NCBI GenBank assembly: GCA_001466705.2
Contig: LATX02000196.1
Coordinates: forward strand, 124,001-188,000
Source of the DNA: Moniliophthora roreri
Taxonomy: Eukaryota > Basidiomycota > Agaricomycetes > Agaricales > Marasmiaceae
Direction: 5' to 3'
DNA: 64,000 bases
Part shown: positions 11,590-22,248 of the stretch, one piece after another
Layout: each line of letters starts with the position of its first letter
Numbering within the stretch: the stretch's first letter is position 1
Made by a program: the position numbers and the translations under genes
The notes under the pieces: generated by a model
What the model was told of the DNA's origin: nothing
The model's database searches: none
What the model saw: only the letters and a program-made list of their open reading frames with translations

Positions 11590-12748
11590 TCTAGAGCCAG
11601 AACGATCTCGGTAATAAGCCCCATATCCTTCATCTTCTCGAATGCCTTTGTCCACGACTTGTTCGGATCTATGTCTTCGCGGAATCCCACTGACCTGGCC
11701 TTTTCGATACTCAACTAATGGTCAAATGCCAACTAATATCCCGGCACGTCCACTCCCCACACTTGCTTCACCTTGACACTACAGTAGCCTTCTCGGGTAC
11801 ACCTCTGTGCTCCTGAATATACCCACTCGGCTTGACGACTTTTGTCGTCATTAGCTGGACCAACACCTCTCAGCCCAAAAAACTCTACTATACCAGATCT
11901 CCTTTATACTCGATGGCTCTGCTCGATCGGCAATGTTGAACCTCTCACCGCCTCCTTTCCCGGGATCCAGCGAAGCCTATATGGCGAACGATCTCTGCGG
12001 AAGCACCGTCATACAGCACATTCCGGCCGCCTTCATTTCCCGGAAATGGTTACCGTTGCGCCTTTGCCTTTGACTGCGGCATAAGTAGCCGAGTGTGCAT
12101 GCTGAAATGCTGTATGCCGAACCGTTAGGTACAACACCAGTCTATGATCTTCAAATTTAATCAGGTCTTACGATCGTATCAGGCATTACTTCAATCCAAG
12201 TTCTGTTAGCATATCCTCGGACTCGGAGTAATGCGCTTCGTCGCCAGTGGCAGGACATCTCAATGATTCTCGAAGTGGTAGAGACAGGGTACCACCACTG
12301 CGATTGATCCCGTATACTTTCGTTCCGCCGGAGAATACAGCAAATTCTAGACTTGGAGGGTATCGTTCCACGGTCTGGCATGCCACGGTTAGCCTCAACA
12401 CTCAAGTCATGAACCTGCTTGTACGCTGCCTAGATGTATTGGTATTAGTTCGAAAAGAATATAACAGGTATGAGTGACGGTCTCAAGATCCGGAACCCTC
12501 TTCCTCAGATTCTCACCAAATCCCCCCACCGAATCAGTCAAAAAAGATTGACATCTGAGATGATCTGGATCTCCGGTCCGTCAGATTCCATAACCCAACA
12601 AGAGTCCGAAAGGGATAGGGGTCGACGGACGAGTGCAGTGATACGAGCGCAGACACCTGTTGCAGGGTATCCACGAAGTAACTGATCAAACGACACCCCA
12701 GCCTACAAGACCGGGAGCGTCAAAAACAATTGCGTGTTTCGCTGCCAC
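11590..12748 (-). pseudogene. Decayed copy of the PRISE-like reductase
   Basis: Collinear with the intact reductase at 13685-14942 from its start (12748) to beyond its stop (about 11640): the N-terminal coding stretch, the AFEKMKD-like C-terminal helix near 11615 and the WNAL/PFPG region near 12000 can all be matched. It has several frameshifts and deletions, and the start codon is GTG where the live gene has ATG (complement of 12746-12748). No long frame survives. Confidence 0.8.
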
Positions 12749-13019
12749 CCTCGGGTCGGGTTGGGGTTCATATGACCAGGTACGGGATTTCCACTTCTTA
12801 TGTATACCCCTAGGGCATGTCCACAAATCCAGGGACTGAAGCAGGTGGCTCGCATCCAAGCTTTTTGACTTCACGTGCGTCGTACATCAAACTGATATAA
12901 GATTTAACCCTTCCCATGACCAAAAGACTTCACACACTTTGACAGGCCACTGGCTGGACACGGCGTTGAGAGTACGGTCCTTCGCCCTCTTCTTTAAGAG
13001 TCAACGAGCACGTTCGTTG

Positions 13020-13480
13020 TCAATGAGATCGGAATGATGCCTTGGATGACAGATCGAATCAGGAATTCATGATCAGGTGGATTGAACGTAGGACGTAACG
13101 AGCTGACTTGATTCCGCCCTGTGAGCTGCGTGTCAATTCGGATATGGGCCAGCGATAAATCAATTCATGGGAACACTCACCAGACCCAGTGTTGCGAATT
13201 TTGTGAAGCCTCTCTAGGTTTCCAAGCCTTGAAGTGGTAAGACGAGATGATGACCTTCTCAGAATGCTCGACATTTTGAGGCATGCTGTTGGGAAGAGAC
13301 TTGGGATCAGCTGTCTTCCTCTATAACAATGCAAGTCAGAATCCACCAGTTCTCCATCCCATCATCCTATCAGGAGACAAATAGCGGTTACACGTCCAGC
13401 TTGACTAGCATTCATTTTTCAGAGCCAAACAGGTGAATGACAGTTTTCCTACGAAGAAAACTTGGAAATCGGTGACTGCA
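13020..13480 (-). pseudogene. Relic of a HAP gene: promoter, exon 1, intron 1 and the 5' part of exon 2
   Basis: 13130-13274 matches HAP exon 1 (ATG as complement of 13272-13274; donor GTGAGT near 13180) and 13020-13115 matches intron 1/exon 2, including the Ile-Tyr-Val-Asn-Pro region. The catalytic RHGD codons are deleted. The sequence beyond, up to about 13480, matches the HAP-A promoter. Nothing corresponds to exons 3-9. It lies immediately downstream of the live reductase. Confidence 0.72.
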
Positions 13481-13684
13481 AAGCGAGCCGCAGCAAGATC
13501 ACTTACACTAGAGACAATTCTTTGCCTGGCGGACGCGGGACCACCGGTCAGAGTAATTTCCCACGCATATCATGACGCTGCAGCATTACACGCGCACTTG
13601 TCGGTCTTCGGTTCGAGGGTACACGACTCATCGAGTGTCTCCTGCTTCGGTTTCGGCAGCGATAGGAAAATGGAATGAATTCAG

Positions 13685-14942
13685 CTATCTAGGCGGCAAC
13701 AAGCCCACGTCCCTCATTCTCTCGAATGCCTTTATCCACGACTTCTTCGGATCTAATTCTTCATGGAACCCTGCTGCTCTAGCCTTGTCGATGCTCAAAT
13801 GACGGTCAAAAGATAAATGATACCCCAACGCATCCAGTTGACCCGTTCCCCATACCTGCTCTATCTTGACACCGGCATTTTCGAGCACATCTCGATGCTC
13901 TTTCACATACTCGCTCGGCCTCACGAGTTTGCCATCATCAGCTGGACCAACGCCCTTCAACCCGAAGAACTCCGCTATAGCCGGCCAGATCTCCTTCATA
14001 CTCGATGGCTCTGCTCGATCAGCAATATTGAATCTACCTCCACCTCCTTTCTCGGGATTCAGTGAAGCCCATATAACAAACTTGGCAATGATCTCAGCGG
14101 AAGCGTCATTATACAGTGCATTCCAACCGTCTTCACTCCCCGGAAACGGTATCGTCGCTCCCTTGCCTTCGACCGCAGCATATGTCGCCAGGTAGAGTGC
14201 CCAGTGCGCAGTTAGGTTGTAGTTTGAACCGTTGGGTGCAACACCGATCTGGCTCATACGTCTTCAGCCGTCTAGTAAATGCTCTAGTGCACCAACTTAC
14301 GATTGCATCGGGCATCACTTCGGTCCAAGACCACTTTTTGCCCTTGCTACGTTCTGTTAGCATATCCTCGAACTTGAAGTAATACACTTCGTCTCCAGCT
14401 GGTGGTGGTAAACGGCCCATCGACTCCCGAAGTGGTGGAGACCAGGTACCACCGCTGCGATAGATACCGTATGCTCGAGTTCCACCAGGGAATGCAACAA
14501 ATTCTAGGCCGGGAGAGTACTGCTCCATAGCGCTTAACGCGCGATCGAACATTCCACAATTGGTCTTGTTCTCGACAAGTGGGTCGTCTACCTGCTTATA
14601 TGCTGCCAAGGATGTATTAGTGACGGTTCACCAATAGTCCGAATGACACTTACCAAAGTAGAACATGTGAGTAACAATCTCAAGACCTGGAACCCTCTTC
14701 TTCAAATCTTCACCAAACTCCTCTACCGAACCAGTCAAAAGATTGATATTCGGGATGACTTGGATCTCAGGTCCATCCAGTTCTAGCATCCAACCAGAAT
14801 CTGAAAGGGATAGAGGACGATTGACGAGCGCGGTGACGCGAGTGAAGATACCCCTTGAAGGGTATCCACGAAGTAACTGGTCGACGACTCCCCAGCCTGC
14901 AAGACCGGAAGCGCCAAAAACAATTGCGTGTTTCGCTGCCAT
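13685..14942 (-). CDS. PRISE-like NAD(P)-dependent reductase (progesterone 5-beta-reductase / iridoid-synthase family)
   Basis: 384-aa short-chain-type Rossmann-fold protein. Exons 14654-14942, 14301-14602, 13685-14248. The N-terminal GASGLAGWGV (residues 10-19) is the dinucleotide-binding loop; other family segments are the PGGTRAYGIY strand, the PFPGSEDGWNALYND stretch and the WPAIAEFFGL helix. PRISE enzymes reduce the activated C=C of enones with NAD(P)H; the fungal substrate is unknown. Length is normal. A dead copy lies at 11.6-12.75 kb and HAP genes flank both copies, so a reductase-HAP pair was probably duplicated as a unit. Confidence 0.85.
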
Positions 14943-16020
14943 TTTTGGGGTCGAGTCGAGAAAGTTGGATGCAATGTTTGAGTATGATGTTGCAACTTTT
15001 ACGTTTTATACCCTTAGGTTATACATTCGCGGACCCGGGGACTGAGATAGATGACTCGCATCAGAGCTGTTCGGCTCCAGGAAGACGCTAAAGCGTAACG
15101 AAGCGTTGACTCGATCTGCATTATTTGAAGAGCAAGATCATGTTCCAAGTTGCATACAAGGAAAAACTATTTTTCGTAGACTCCAGCTTTTGTTTATATG
15201 ACGCATTCGCTCCATAACACTTACTATACGCCAATGCAAGGTGAGCCGAGTCTCTTGCACAATAACAGCCTGGGACGCAGTGATTCAGGCTTTTCTAGCA
15301 CATCATTAACAGCTTCAGAGACACTCAGAAAAGCGGGGCGTACGAAGCGGAAGACCCTCGAGTCTGATCTAGACTCGGAGACTCACCACGTGTAGACTGG
15401 GTCCATTGATGTCGACCTAGCGGCCTTTCGCCTGTATCTTTGTTACTTCTCGTGCAGGAAGTTCAGGGAAGGTTGATTTTCATGCAGATGATGACACTTA
15501 TTGAATGATCCAGGTTTCTTCAGTGTTTCTCTGAGGAAGGCTATGAAGTTGAAGCGCTCCTTGCACTTTGTGCCGGATCTACCGATGTTTGGCCCTAAAT
15601 AGCCAGAGTCTACGAGAAATATGCTAGGGTTTCCTTGTTTGCTGCCATGAGGAGAACGTTGTGCACCGACGAAGAATTGAGTTCAGAGCGCAGCGTTTAC
15701 AGAGCAAGATTATGTTAACGGTGAAACCTTAGATTCAAGGAATAGATCACATACTACATACTACATAGAATGTTTTTCGTTTTGAACAACAGATGGCAAG
15801 CGACAACAAGAAAAGAGAATAATTAGTGCGTGTGTGATGCAGAGTCCATTGATGAAAACATGAAACTTGAAACATAGACTACAACCCGACGTCCCATTCA
15901 AACGCGGATATCAGCCTTCTCAGCCGGCTTGTTGACGGTGGGATTGATGTAGGTCTGGAAAGAACAGGAGCAGTTAGCACGAGACTTCGGATGGATACAG
16001 AAGGAGGCCGAAGAATCCAG
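14943..16020. other. Intergenic region between the reductase and HAP-C
   Basis: No gene recognised. A 65-codon plus-strand frame at 15198-15395 is Ser/Thr-rich and unsupported. 15879-15960 could hold a final exon of HAP-C (see HAP-C). Confidence 0.4.
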
Positions 16021-17903
16021 CTAAAGACGAGTCGGGATCGGATTTGCAAGCGCATACTCCGCCGCAGCTCGCTCGTTGCTAATCTCCCAGCCATACCACG
16101 GATTACTGACATCCATAGTATACCGAATCGTCCCGTAACTCTTGGGCTTCTCACTCACCTCCTCACCCTCAAGACGCACTGTACGACGAGTGTTCCTAAC
16201 CTTCTTGACGAATTTGGACATCACGACAATCGCAAAGAGCGAGACGACAGCAAGAGCAAAGCCAAGGATGGTGTTGCCGCCAGTGGCACCCTCGAGTATC
16301 TCGGCGCCGAATGATCTTCGGCGTCCACAGACCTCAGCCCATTGCCTGTTGCTGGTGATGACACCGCCCTATTCAACCAATCAGGATTCACATATGGCTA
16401 TATATACACTATAAGAAGGAAAACGTACCTTGGACTTGTAGATGAATTCAGTAAGAGGGATATCAGCGTGGTGTCCGTAGACGTAAAGAGTCTTGAAATC
16501 AGAGTCGGTGCCGTTCTTGAACTTGAACCTCACGAAGTCACGGAGATCGGGTGGATTTCCACGGCGGAGCTCGATGACGAGAGCAGAGGCAAAGTTAGCT
16601 TTGAAAAGACTCAGTTAGTTAGCTACGTACGGAAGACGATCAAAGGACCTACGAATAGCTTTCAACTCGGGATGTTCCTTAGTAACAGCAACTTCATTGA
16701 AGAAGGAGATGAAGGGGTGATAGCTGGTCTCGACGAGCATAAATTGGAGAGGATCGTCGTTGAAGGAGATACGCTCAAAAGCGGTGAGGATAGTGTGGAG
16801 CATGGTACGACCGGCAACTAGGATATCTAATAAGCAAGCGAAAGTAGGGGTAGAAACTCGACGTACTATTTCCAACGCCAGAAGGTTCCTTGTCAGAGAA
16901 GATGCCGTTCTCGTGGTAGTCAGCCCAATACCTAGCCTGCTCGACCATCTTGGGGGGAAGACGGTGAGCAAAGGTCTTGTTGTAGGTGAGCTCGGTCTGA
17001 ATGTAATCGTAGATCTTGTGAAGGCGTGTTAGACATATCACTCAAAAAATCTATCGAGAGGCTTACGTTGGCCTATAAGAGTTCAACATCAGTTCAATTC
17101 ATAGTCTTCCAAGAACCAAAAAAAAACTCACAGCATTCTGGAGAGTTGTGGGACGGCCAAAGACAAAGTCCCTGACAGCCCTGAAGAATGGCTCAGCCTC
17201 CCTCTCCTTCTTCTTGAACTCTTCCGAAGCGTAAAACTGTGCAACATGTCTCTCAAAAGTCTGAAAACAAAAACGAAACCCAATCAGTCATTCATTCGTT
17301 TCATCACCCGAAGAAAGAACTCACGGGGCAATCAGTCCAACTCTCCAACGACCTATCGTTCACAGGCTCAACAGTCTCAACAGGTACATACTGGTACCCG
17401 TTAAGAGGAGCAGTAACCGTGGTATCATTCGCCAACTCGATCTTGTTCTTGGGGTTGGGCGGGTACATGCCTTGAAGGAAGGCGATGGCCGAGTCGAAAA
17501 CGACGGTACCCTCAGCACCAGCCTTGACGCGAACCTTGATCTCCTTGTTGTCTACCACATCTGGGTGCATACCATCGATGTAAGAGGCAGACGAGGGGTT
17601 AAGGTAGAGGTTTCGGATAAGTTGACCGAGTTGGTAAGATTGAGCCTGGGGAACTTGGTTAGTACCAAGAAAAGACGCAGAGCGGAGATATGATAGGTGA
17701 CTCACCTCTCCGAGAGCAGTGGTTTCAGTGTTGCCTCCCTTGTATGTTCTGGGCTCCTGGTGGAAGTGGGTCCTGTCACCACTGCGAGCGATAACGATTG
17801 CGCCGAGAACTTTGGTCATGCTGGGCGTTGGGCAGAACGAGACGAGGAAAGCGATGAGGAAGGTAAGGTAGATTGTGAACGGAAGGGGGTGATTGTGTAG
17901 CAT
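16021..17903 (-). CDS. Histidine-acid-phosphatase-like protein, copy C, with Ser in place of the catalytic His
   Basis: About 494 aa. Exons 17706-17903, 17325-17645, 17132-17260, 17067-17072 (6-nt microexon, Ala-Asn), 16867-17014, 16653-16817, 16429-16598, 16021-16368. Exons 2-7 match copies A/B in length to the base. A 29-residue N-terminal extension with a hydrophobic core (FTIYLTFLIAFLVSF) predicts a signal peptide, and LGFALAVVSLFAIVV predicts a C-terminal membrane anchor: a type I membrane protein with a tail of about 60 residues. The active-site motif reads ARSGDRT (AGT codon) where A and B have SRHGDRT. The C-terminus is uncertain: TAG at 16021, or splicing from a GTATGC donor near 16048 to an exon ending at 15879. 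Confidence 0.83.
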
Positions 17904-18813
17904 CTCTGCGGAACAAGGCGAGATATAAAAGGGATTGAGTTGGTGAAGTGAAGAAACGAGCCGTCCCGTTGAGGTTCTTAAGGCCAGACCCAGACTACGG
18001 GCTCAGCTGAACACGCATTGCACGAAAGTTCGACAGAAGGCAAGCGGGTAGGTGGAGGCATGGTGTCTCCAGAACATGCCGTGAATCACCGAGAGGGTTG
18101 GAAATGCCATGATCGACTGGTTCCATCTTATTTCATTGATTGGAGAAGTAAAGGTACCGTGACTTCCATTGGAAAGTCAACATGAGTGGGTGAGTAACGC
18201 GACTGCAAGATTCGTGTAGCATTCTCGTCTGTAAATTACACGGCTGAGTATATGAAAGCTAGAATATTACTGGGAACACACACCTAAGAAGTTGTCTGTC
18301 TGTCTGATCTAGAAAGCCTGTTGCCTCGTTGATAATCTAATCCTTCCGTGCCCCTGCGCGTATCACTTGCGGGCACGCCAGTAGCAGCACTGTGAATAAT
18401 CCAAAAGGCTCTTGGCGCCGGCTTTCGTTTGATTGATCCTGTAATGTGCAAAAGAAAGTAAGTTGCCAGGTGGGATGCACGAGGCAGTGAGGGTCACCAC
18501 TGCCGCGTCAAGGAAAGAAAAGTGGAGGACTCTGTAAGATCGTCTTCATAACCTGGATCTACAGCTAGCTTCGCTCTCTCTGGTGCATACGAGCGAACAC
18601 TGCCATTGCTGGAGATGCGTTCGTCGGAAGAGTCCGCTATACCCGCAGATCAAGGTCTGAAATTTATGTTCCATTTAATGATAGATTTATGACATGCCAG
18701 CCACACCCTGATGCAAGATTATATACACGTGCTGATGGAAGCCATTTCAGTGACTGTGCAGGGCAGAAACGCTAGGGAACCGACCAACCTCCAGACTACC
18801 ATTCGCACCTCAG
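17904..18813. other. Intergenic region (HAP-C promoter, SRP72 3' end)
   Basis: No coding or structural feature recognised, apart from a short TGTC repeat near 18294-18305. Confidence 0.4.
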
Positions 18814-19958
18814 TTACTTTTTCTTCTTGCCCTTGCCTTTCCCACCACCACCGCTACCTCCCACTCCGGACACGGGGGCATTGTAATCTGCGCCAGCGCT
18901 GCCCTGGGTTGCGCCACCACCTCCACCGCCCTTCTTTTTCTTTCCATGACCCTGTACGGTCGACCGCTCGCTCTTCTTTAGCCAACGCTCTGGATCGGGC
19001 GGTGGTGTAACCCCCGGAATGACGCCTTTGGGTACACGCGACATCCGCACTTTCTTCTTTGGAGCTGGGATCGCCGACTCTTTACTAGTAGAGACATTCG
19101 AGGCGGCAATAGCAGCAGCCACCGTAGAAGTAGATTGCTGAGGCGGTGGGGGCAGTGTATCGATGTTGTTCCTCAATGAGGCAGGTAAACTATCAAGTGA
19201 TCGAAGGAAACCTGACTCGATAAAGTCCAAGTGCCGCTGTGCAGCCTGAAGATTGGTTAGGATATCAGAATGCTCCTCAGAGTCCTGTTCTCGTGGTGAG
19301 TATTTTCTTTATTCGAAGAGAGGACACGGAAACACACAGGTTCGCATGTATCTAGTAGTTGACTATACAAGTCAACAGCAGTTTGGTATGAACCTTGACG
19401 ATAACACTGTACCGAAATGAGAATTACGCTTCGGAAGATGGTGTTTACAAACTCACCAGCTGAGCCTCCAGATGCATTGCCCCTCGGTTATTCTCATCTT
19501 TCTCCTTAATCTCGTTCAATATCTCTTCTGCCCGCTCTTCTTTCTGCATTCGATACAACACGTACGCCTTTTCAAATGCATGTGTATTCCCCGACTTGCC
19601 TTTCTCCCCGAGTCCCACCAAATCCAATGCAGGACCATACTGTTCCGTTTGTAGATACAGAAATAGCTTGGTTTGTAGTGCATCTGGATCGTCCGGCGCA
19701 AGCCTTAAAACTGTACGAAGGGGTCAGTACAGCCCATGTCATTAATGTGAGTTACACACTTTTGTCGCATGTCTTGATCGCATTGGTAAAATGACCTCCG
19801 TCTATCTGGGCACACAGCGAGTTAAATAATCGTTTCAACCGATCGGGGACTGGGACTGGTTGCTTTGGGGTAGCCTTGTGGCCTTTGTGGTGCTCTCCTG
19901 GTTTATTCTGCTTCCCGGAGATGATGGTTGAAGATTTGCCAGATTTCCTGGATGACAT
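18814..19958 (-). CDS. SRP72: SRP72, signal recognition particle subunit, internally shortened
   Basis: 330 aa. Exons 19760-19958, 19457-19710, 19338-19406, 18814-19284; phases join. SRP72 binds 7SL RNA with SRP68 and supports co-translational targeting to the ER. The N-terminus has TPR-type helices (RLAPDDPDAL, AFEKAYVLYRMQ, CYRQGSYQTAVDLYSQLL). The C-terminus has the RNA-binding signature PPPDPERWL, then a basic Lys/Gly-rich tail ending in KKKK. Family members are usually about 600-670 aa; here the frame passes from the early TPR region (EEHSDILTNLQAAQ) to the C-terminal domain through a 40-residue Pro/Ser linker, without the middle TPR array. An upstream ATG at 19982 is in frame, but the CTACAG before ATG 19958 looks like a 5'UTR acceptor. 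Divergent from the pinin gene, 155 bp away. Confidence 0.85.
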
Positions 19959-20044
19959 CTGTAGATGATAGTCAGATACCAATGACAGAAATTTTGATTT
20001 TTTTTTACCTTTAGAAACCCAACAACTCGTGTTGGTGGGAGGAG

Positions 20045-20073
20045 ATGACCCGTCTGACGTGCAGACGGGTCAT
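20045..20073. promoter_or_regulatory. Perfect 12-bp inverted repeat with CRE-like centre in a bidirectional promoter
   Basis: Arms ATGACCCGTCTG (20045-20056) and CAGACGGGTCAT (20062-20073) around a 5-nt spacer that creates TGACGTGCA. It lies between the divergent starts of SRP72 (19958) and the pinin-like gene (20114). Probably a dimeric transcription-factor site (bZIP-like core); inference only. Confidence 0.6.
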
Positions 20074-20113
20074 CCACGACGCTGTTCTCACGGTATCATT
20101 TCTCTCCGATACC

Positions 20114-21221
20114 ATGTCCAGCGACGAGTAAGCCCTTTCCTTCACTGCATAAACAAGGTCCAGCTAATCTCAGATTTCTTTAGGATAGTTCAAGATGCAG
20201 CATCGACAGCAGCTGATCCAGGTCAAAAGGAAGAAGCAGCTATGAACACTGACACGACTAGGAAGCGACCCCGTCTGGACCTCACTGCGGATTCAGGTAA
20301 CAGGGAGAGAAAACGGGGAAAATCTATGTTTGGGCTTGTTCTAGGAACTCTGAACAAGGCCAAGATTGAGGATAAGGAGCGGAATGCAAGTGAAGCGGTG
20401 AGTCAAACATTTGTTATCTCCGCATTTTACAAGGCAACTGACTTTGATTTCAACAGGCTAAAAAGCGGCAAATGATAGAACAACGTTTACAGAATAAATT
20501 GCGGAAGGAAACTGACTCTGTACGAAGGGCAGAAGAAGCCAAAAAGGACAAAACAACTGCGAATCGGAAAGAGGAGGATCTGCAGCTAAAGGACTCGGTG
20601 GTATGGCATGTTTTATCGTCTACCTGTGACGTATCCATCTTACCAGGGTCTTACCTTGTAGTACAAACTTCGACGCAAGCGGCTACCTGTTCTTGCCAAT
20701 TTCCTACTCACTTCCGATATTATACCCGATATCGACGACCCCGAAAAATCTTCAGCATCATCGGGTAACCCCCTTGCACCGCCGCCTCGGTCACATCCAC
20801 CCCCACTTTACTACTTGCCTGCCATCCTGACCCCTTCACAAGAGGCGTTCATCTCAAAGCGTAAACAAGAGGCACGTTCCTTTCCTGTAACTGCTTCTTT
20901 CTTATACTGACATACTACCAGGTCAGCGAGGCAGCAGAAAAAGAATGGCAACTCTTTCGTGAAGAACGAACAGTTGGTATTTCTGAAATTCAGCAGCTCC
21001 GTCAACGCGTCGCCGAGGAAGAGGAGAACCGCAAGAAAGAGAAGGAGTCGACGACTGCTGATGCAGATGCGGAGATGGATACCCGGGAAGAAATCGCCAC
21101 CAACGGCAAAAAACCGGATAACGAGTCGATGGATGTCGACGATGGTCCTAAAGCGGAGAAGAACAAGGAAGAATCTGCACCACCGCCTCCACAGGATGAT
21201 GATGATGCGGTTGAGTATTAA
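20114..21221 (+). CDS. Pinin/SDK/MemA-domain protein (splicing-associated)
   Basis: 293 aa. Exons 20114-20127, 20184-20397, 20457-20600, 20662-20871, 20922-21221. Pinin-domain proteins sit in the exon-junction/ASAP-related network and modulate splicing. Signature: KRGKSMFGLVLGTLNKAK followed by a charged coiled coil (AKKRQMIEQRLQNKLRKE) and FREERTVGISEIQQLRQRV, ending in an acidic tail with DDDD. Exon 1 is only 14 nt of CDS. Intron 4 (20872-20921) must use a GC donor (GCACGT): it is 50 nt, keeps phase 0 and joins KRKQE to VSEAAEKEW; the only in-phase GT donor would leave a 35-nt intron. Confidence 0.82.
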
Positions 21222-21813
21222 TGTTGGTGTTGGTGTATGGCCTTGTTTCTTTTTTGGTTGAGGTGAGCATTTCTGCGTTTGTGTTAGTGCTCAGTCTGAC
21301 TTTTTTGGCATTACAGTACTGTTGCTTTCGTACGTTGCCCCTCTTCTTCCTCCCTCTCCTGCTTTCCATGTTTACCCCTTCATACTCTTCTGTGCTCATC
21401 CGATGTTTTATGGCATGTTATTTGTTCCCTGCGATGTCACTGTAACGAGTACTACTGACAATCAATTGAGCGTGAAACAAGCATTAAACATTCCTGTTAA
21501 CCGGGTTTGAAGCGCCTGTCTTGTCGGCCTGATGTATTATAGCCTATTCGCTCCATGTATTATGTCGTATCGCGGTCAGCTGGTGACAAGAGGGCACGGT
21601 CTTTGTGCGTTGAGTATCATCATACTTCAACCAACACTTTAATATCTCAGTACACACCCTCGAGTTTGCAAACACGAACTAGAATCACATCGTCATAGTA
21701 CAAAACTAATCATACAGTCCGACTCGAAGAAGTATCACTACAAAGATACGCGTGCCCATATCCAACTGTGACAAAGAAGCTCCTCTATCAAGTCACGGCA
21801 GGAACGCGACCGT
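21222..21813. other. Intergenic region, pinin / hydrophobin 1 (convergent)
   Basis: 3' flanks of two convergent genes; T-rich near 21240-21310. No further feature. Confidence 0.4.
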
Positions 21814-22248
21814 TTAGAGGCCGATGCTGATGGGTACACATCCAATAGAGATGAGAGTACCTATAATGAAAGAGTCAGTGTTTGTCCAGAGAAAGAAATG
21901 GGAGGTTGTTCAAAAGCCTACCGTGAGAGTTGTCTTCGCAGCAAACAGGGTGGGCATTGCTATAAAACCGCGGTCAATTTCGGGTATGATGTCTGGAACA
22001 GTGAAAACTAACCATCCAGATCCACCAGCACCGATGACGGTGACAGGGGAGCAAGTAAGGCCGACGACGACGTTGAGGTCCTGGATGATAATGCCGAGCA
22101 ACCCGAGGACACTTGCGGCAGCAGGATCGTCGGCATTTGTGACAGTATTGCAGCACTCAATGGGACCAGTATTGCACTCAGCACGGGGAGTCGGTGTGGC
22201 AGCCGCAAGGGTAGCGAGAGCAGCGAGAGAGAAGAGCTTGAATTGCAT
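21814..22248 (-). CDS. Class I hydrophobin 1
   Basis: 106-aa secreted amphipathic surface protein that self-assembles at air-water interfaces. Exons 22013-22248, 21922-21959, 21814-21860. Signal peptide MQFKLFSLAALATLAAATPT. All eight cysteines are present in the order C-CC-C-C-CC-C: CNTGPIECC, then LTCSPV, then GSGC and HPVCC, and finally IGC near the end. The fifth Cys codon is split by intron 1 and the Cys6-Cys7 pair sits on a 38-nt exon, as in the three other copies. It lies on the opposite strand to the others. The TATA box of the others is here TTAAAAA (minus strand, about 22325-22331). Confidence 0.95.

Noticed and set aside
11413..11655. 80-codon minus-strand frame near the reductase pseudogene
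   Set aside because: Overlaps the decayed reductase 3' end and resembles no known domain.
15898..15960. Tail exon TYINPTVNKPAEKADIRV for HAP-C
   Set aside because: Peptide-like, but no donor with matching phase reaches it; the GTATGC donor lands in another frame.
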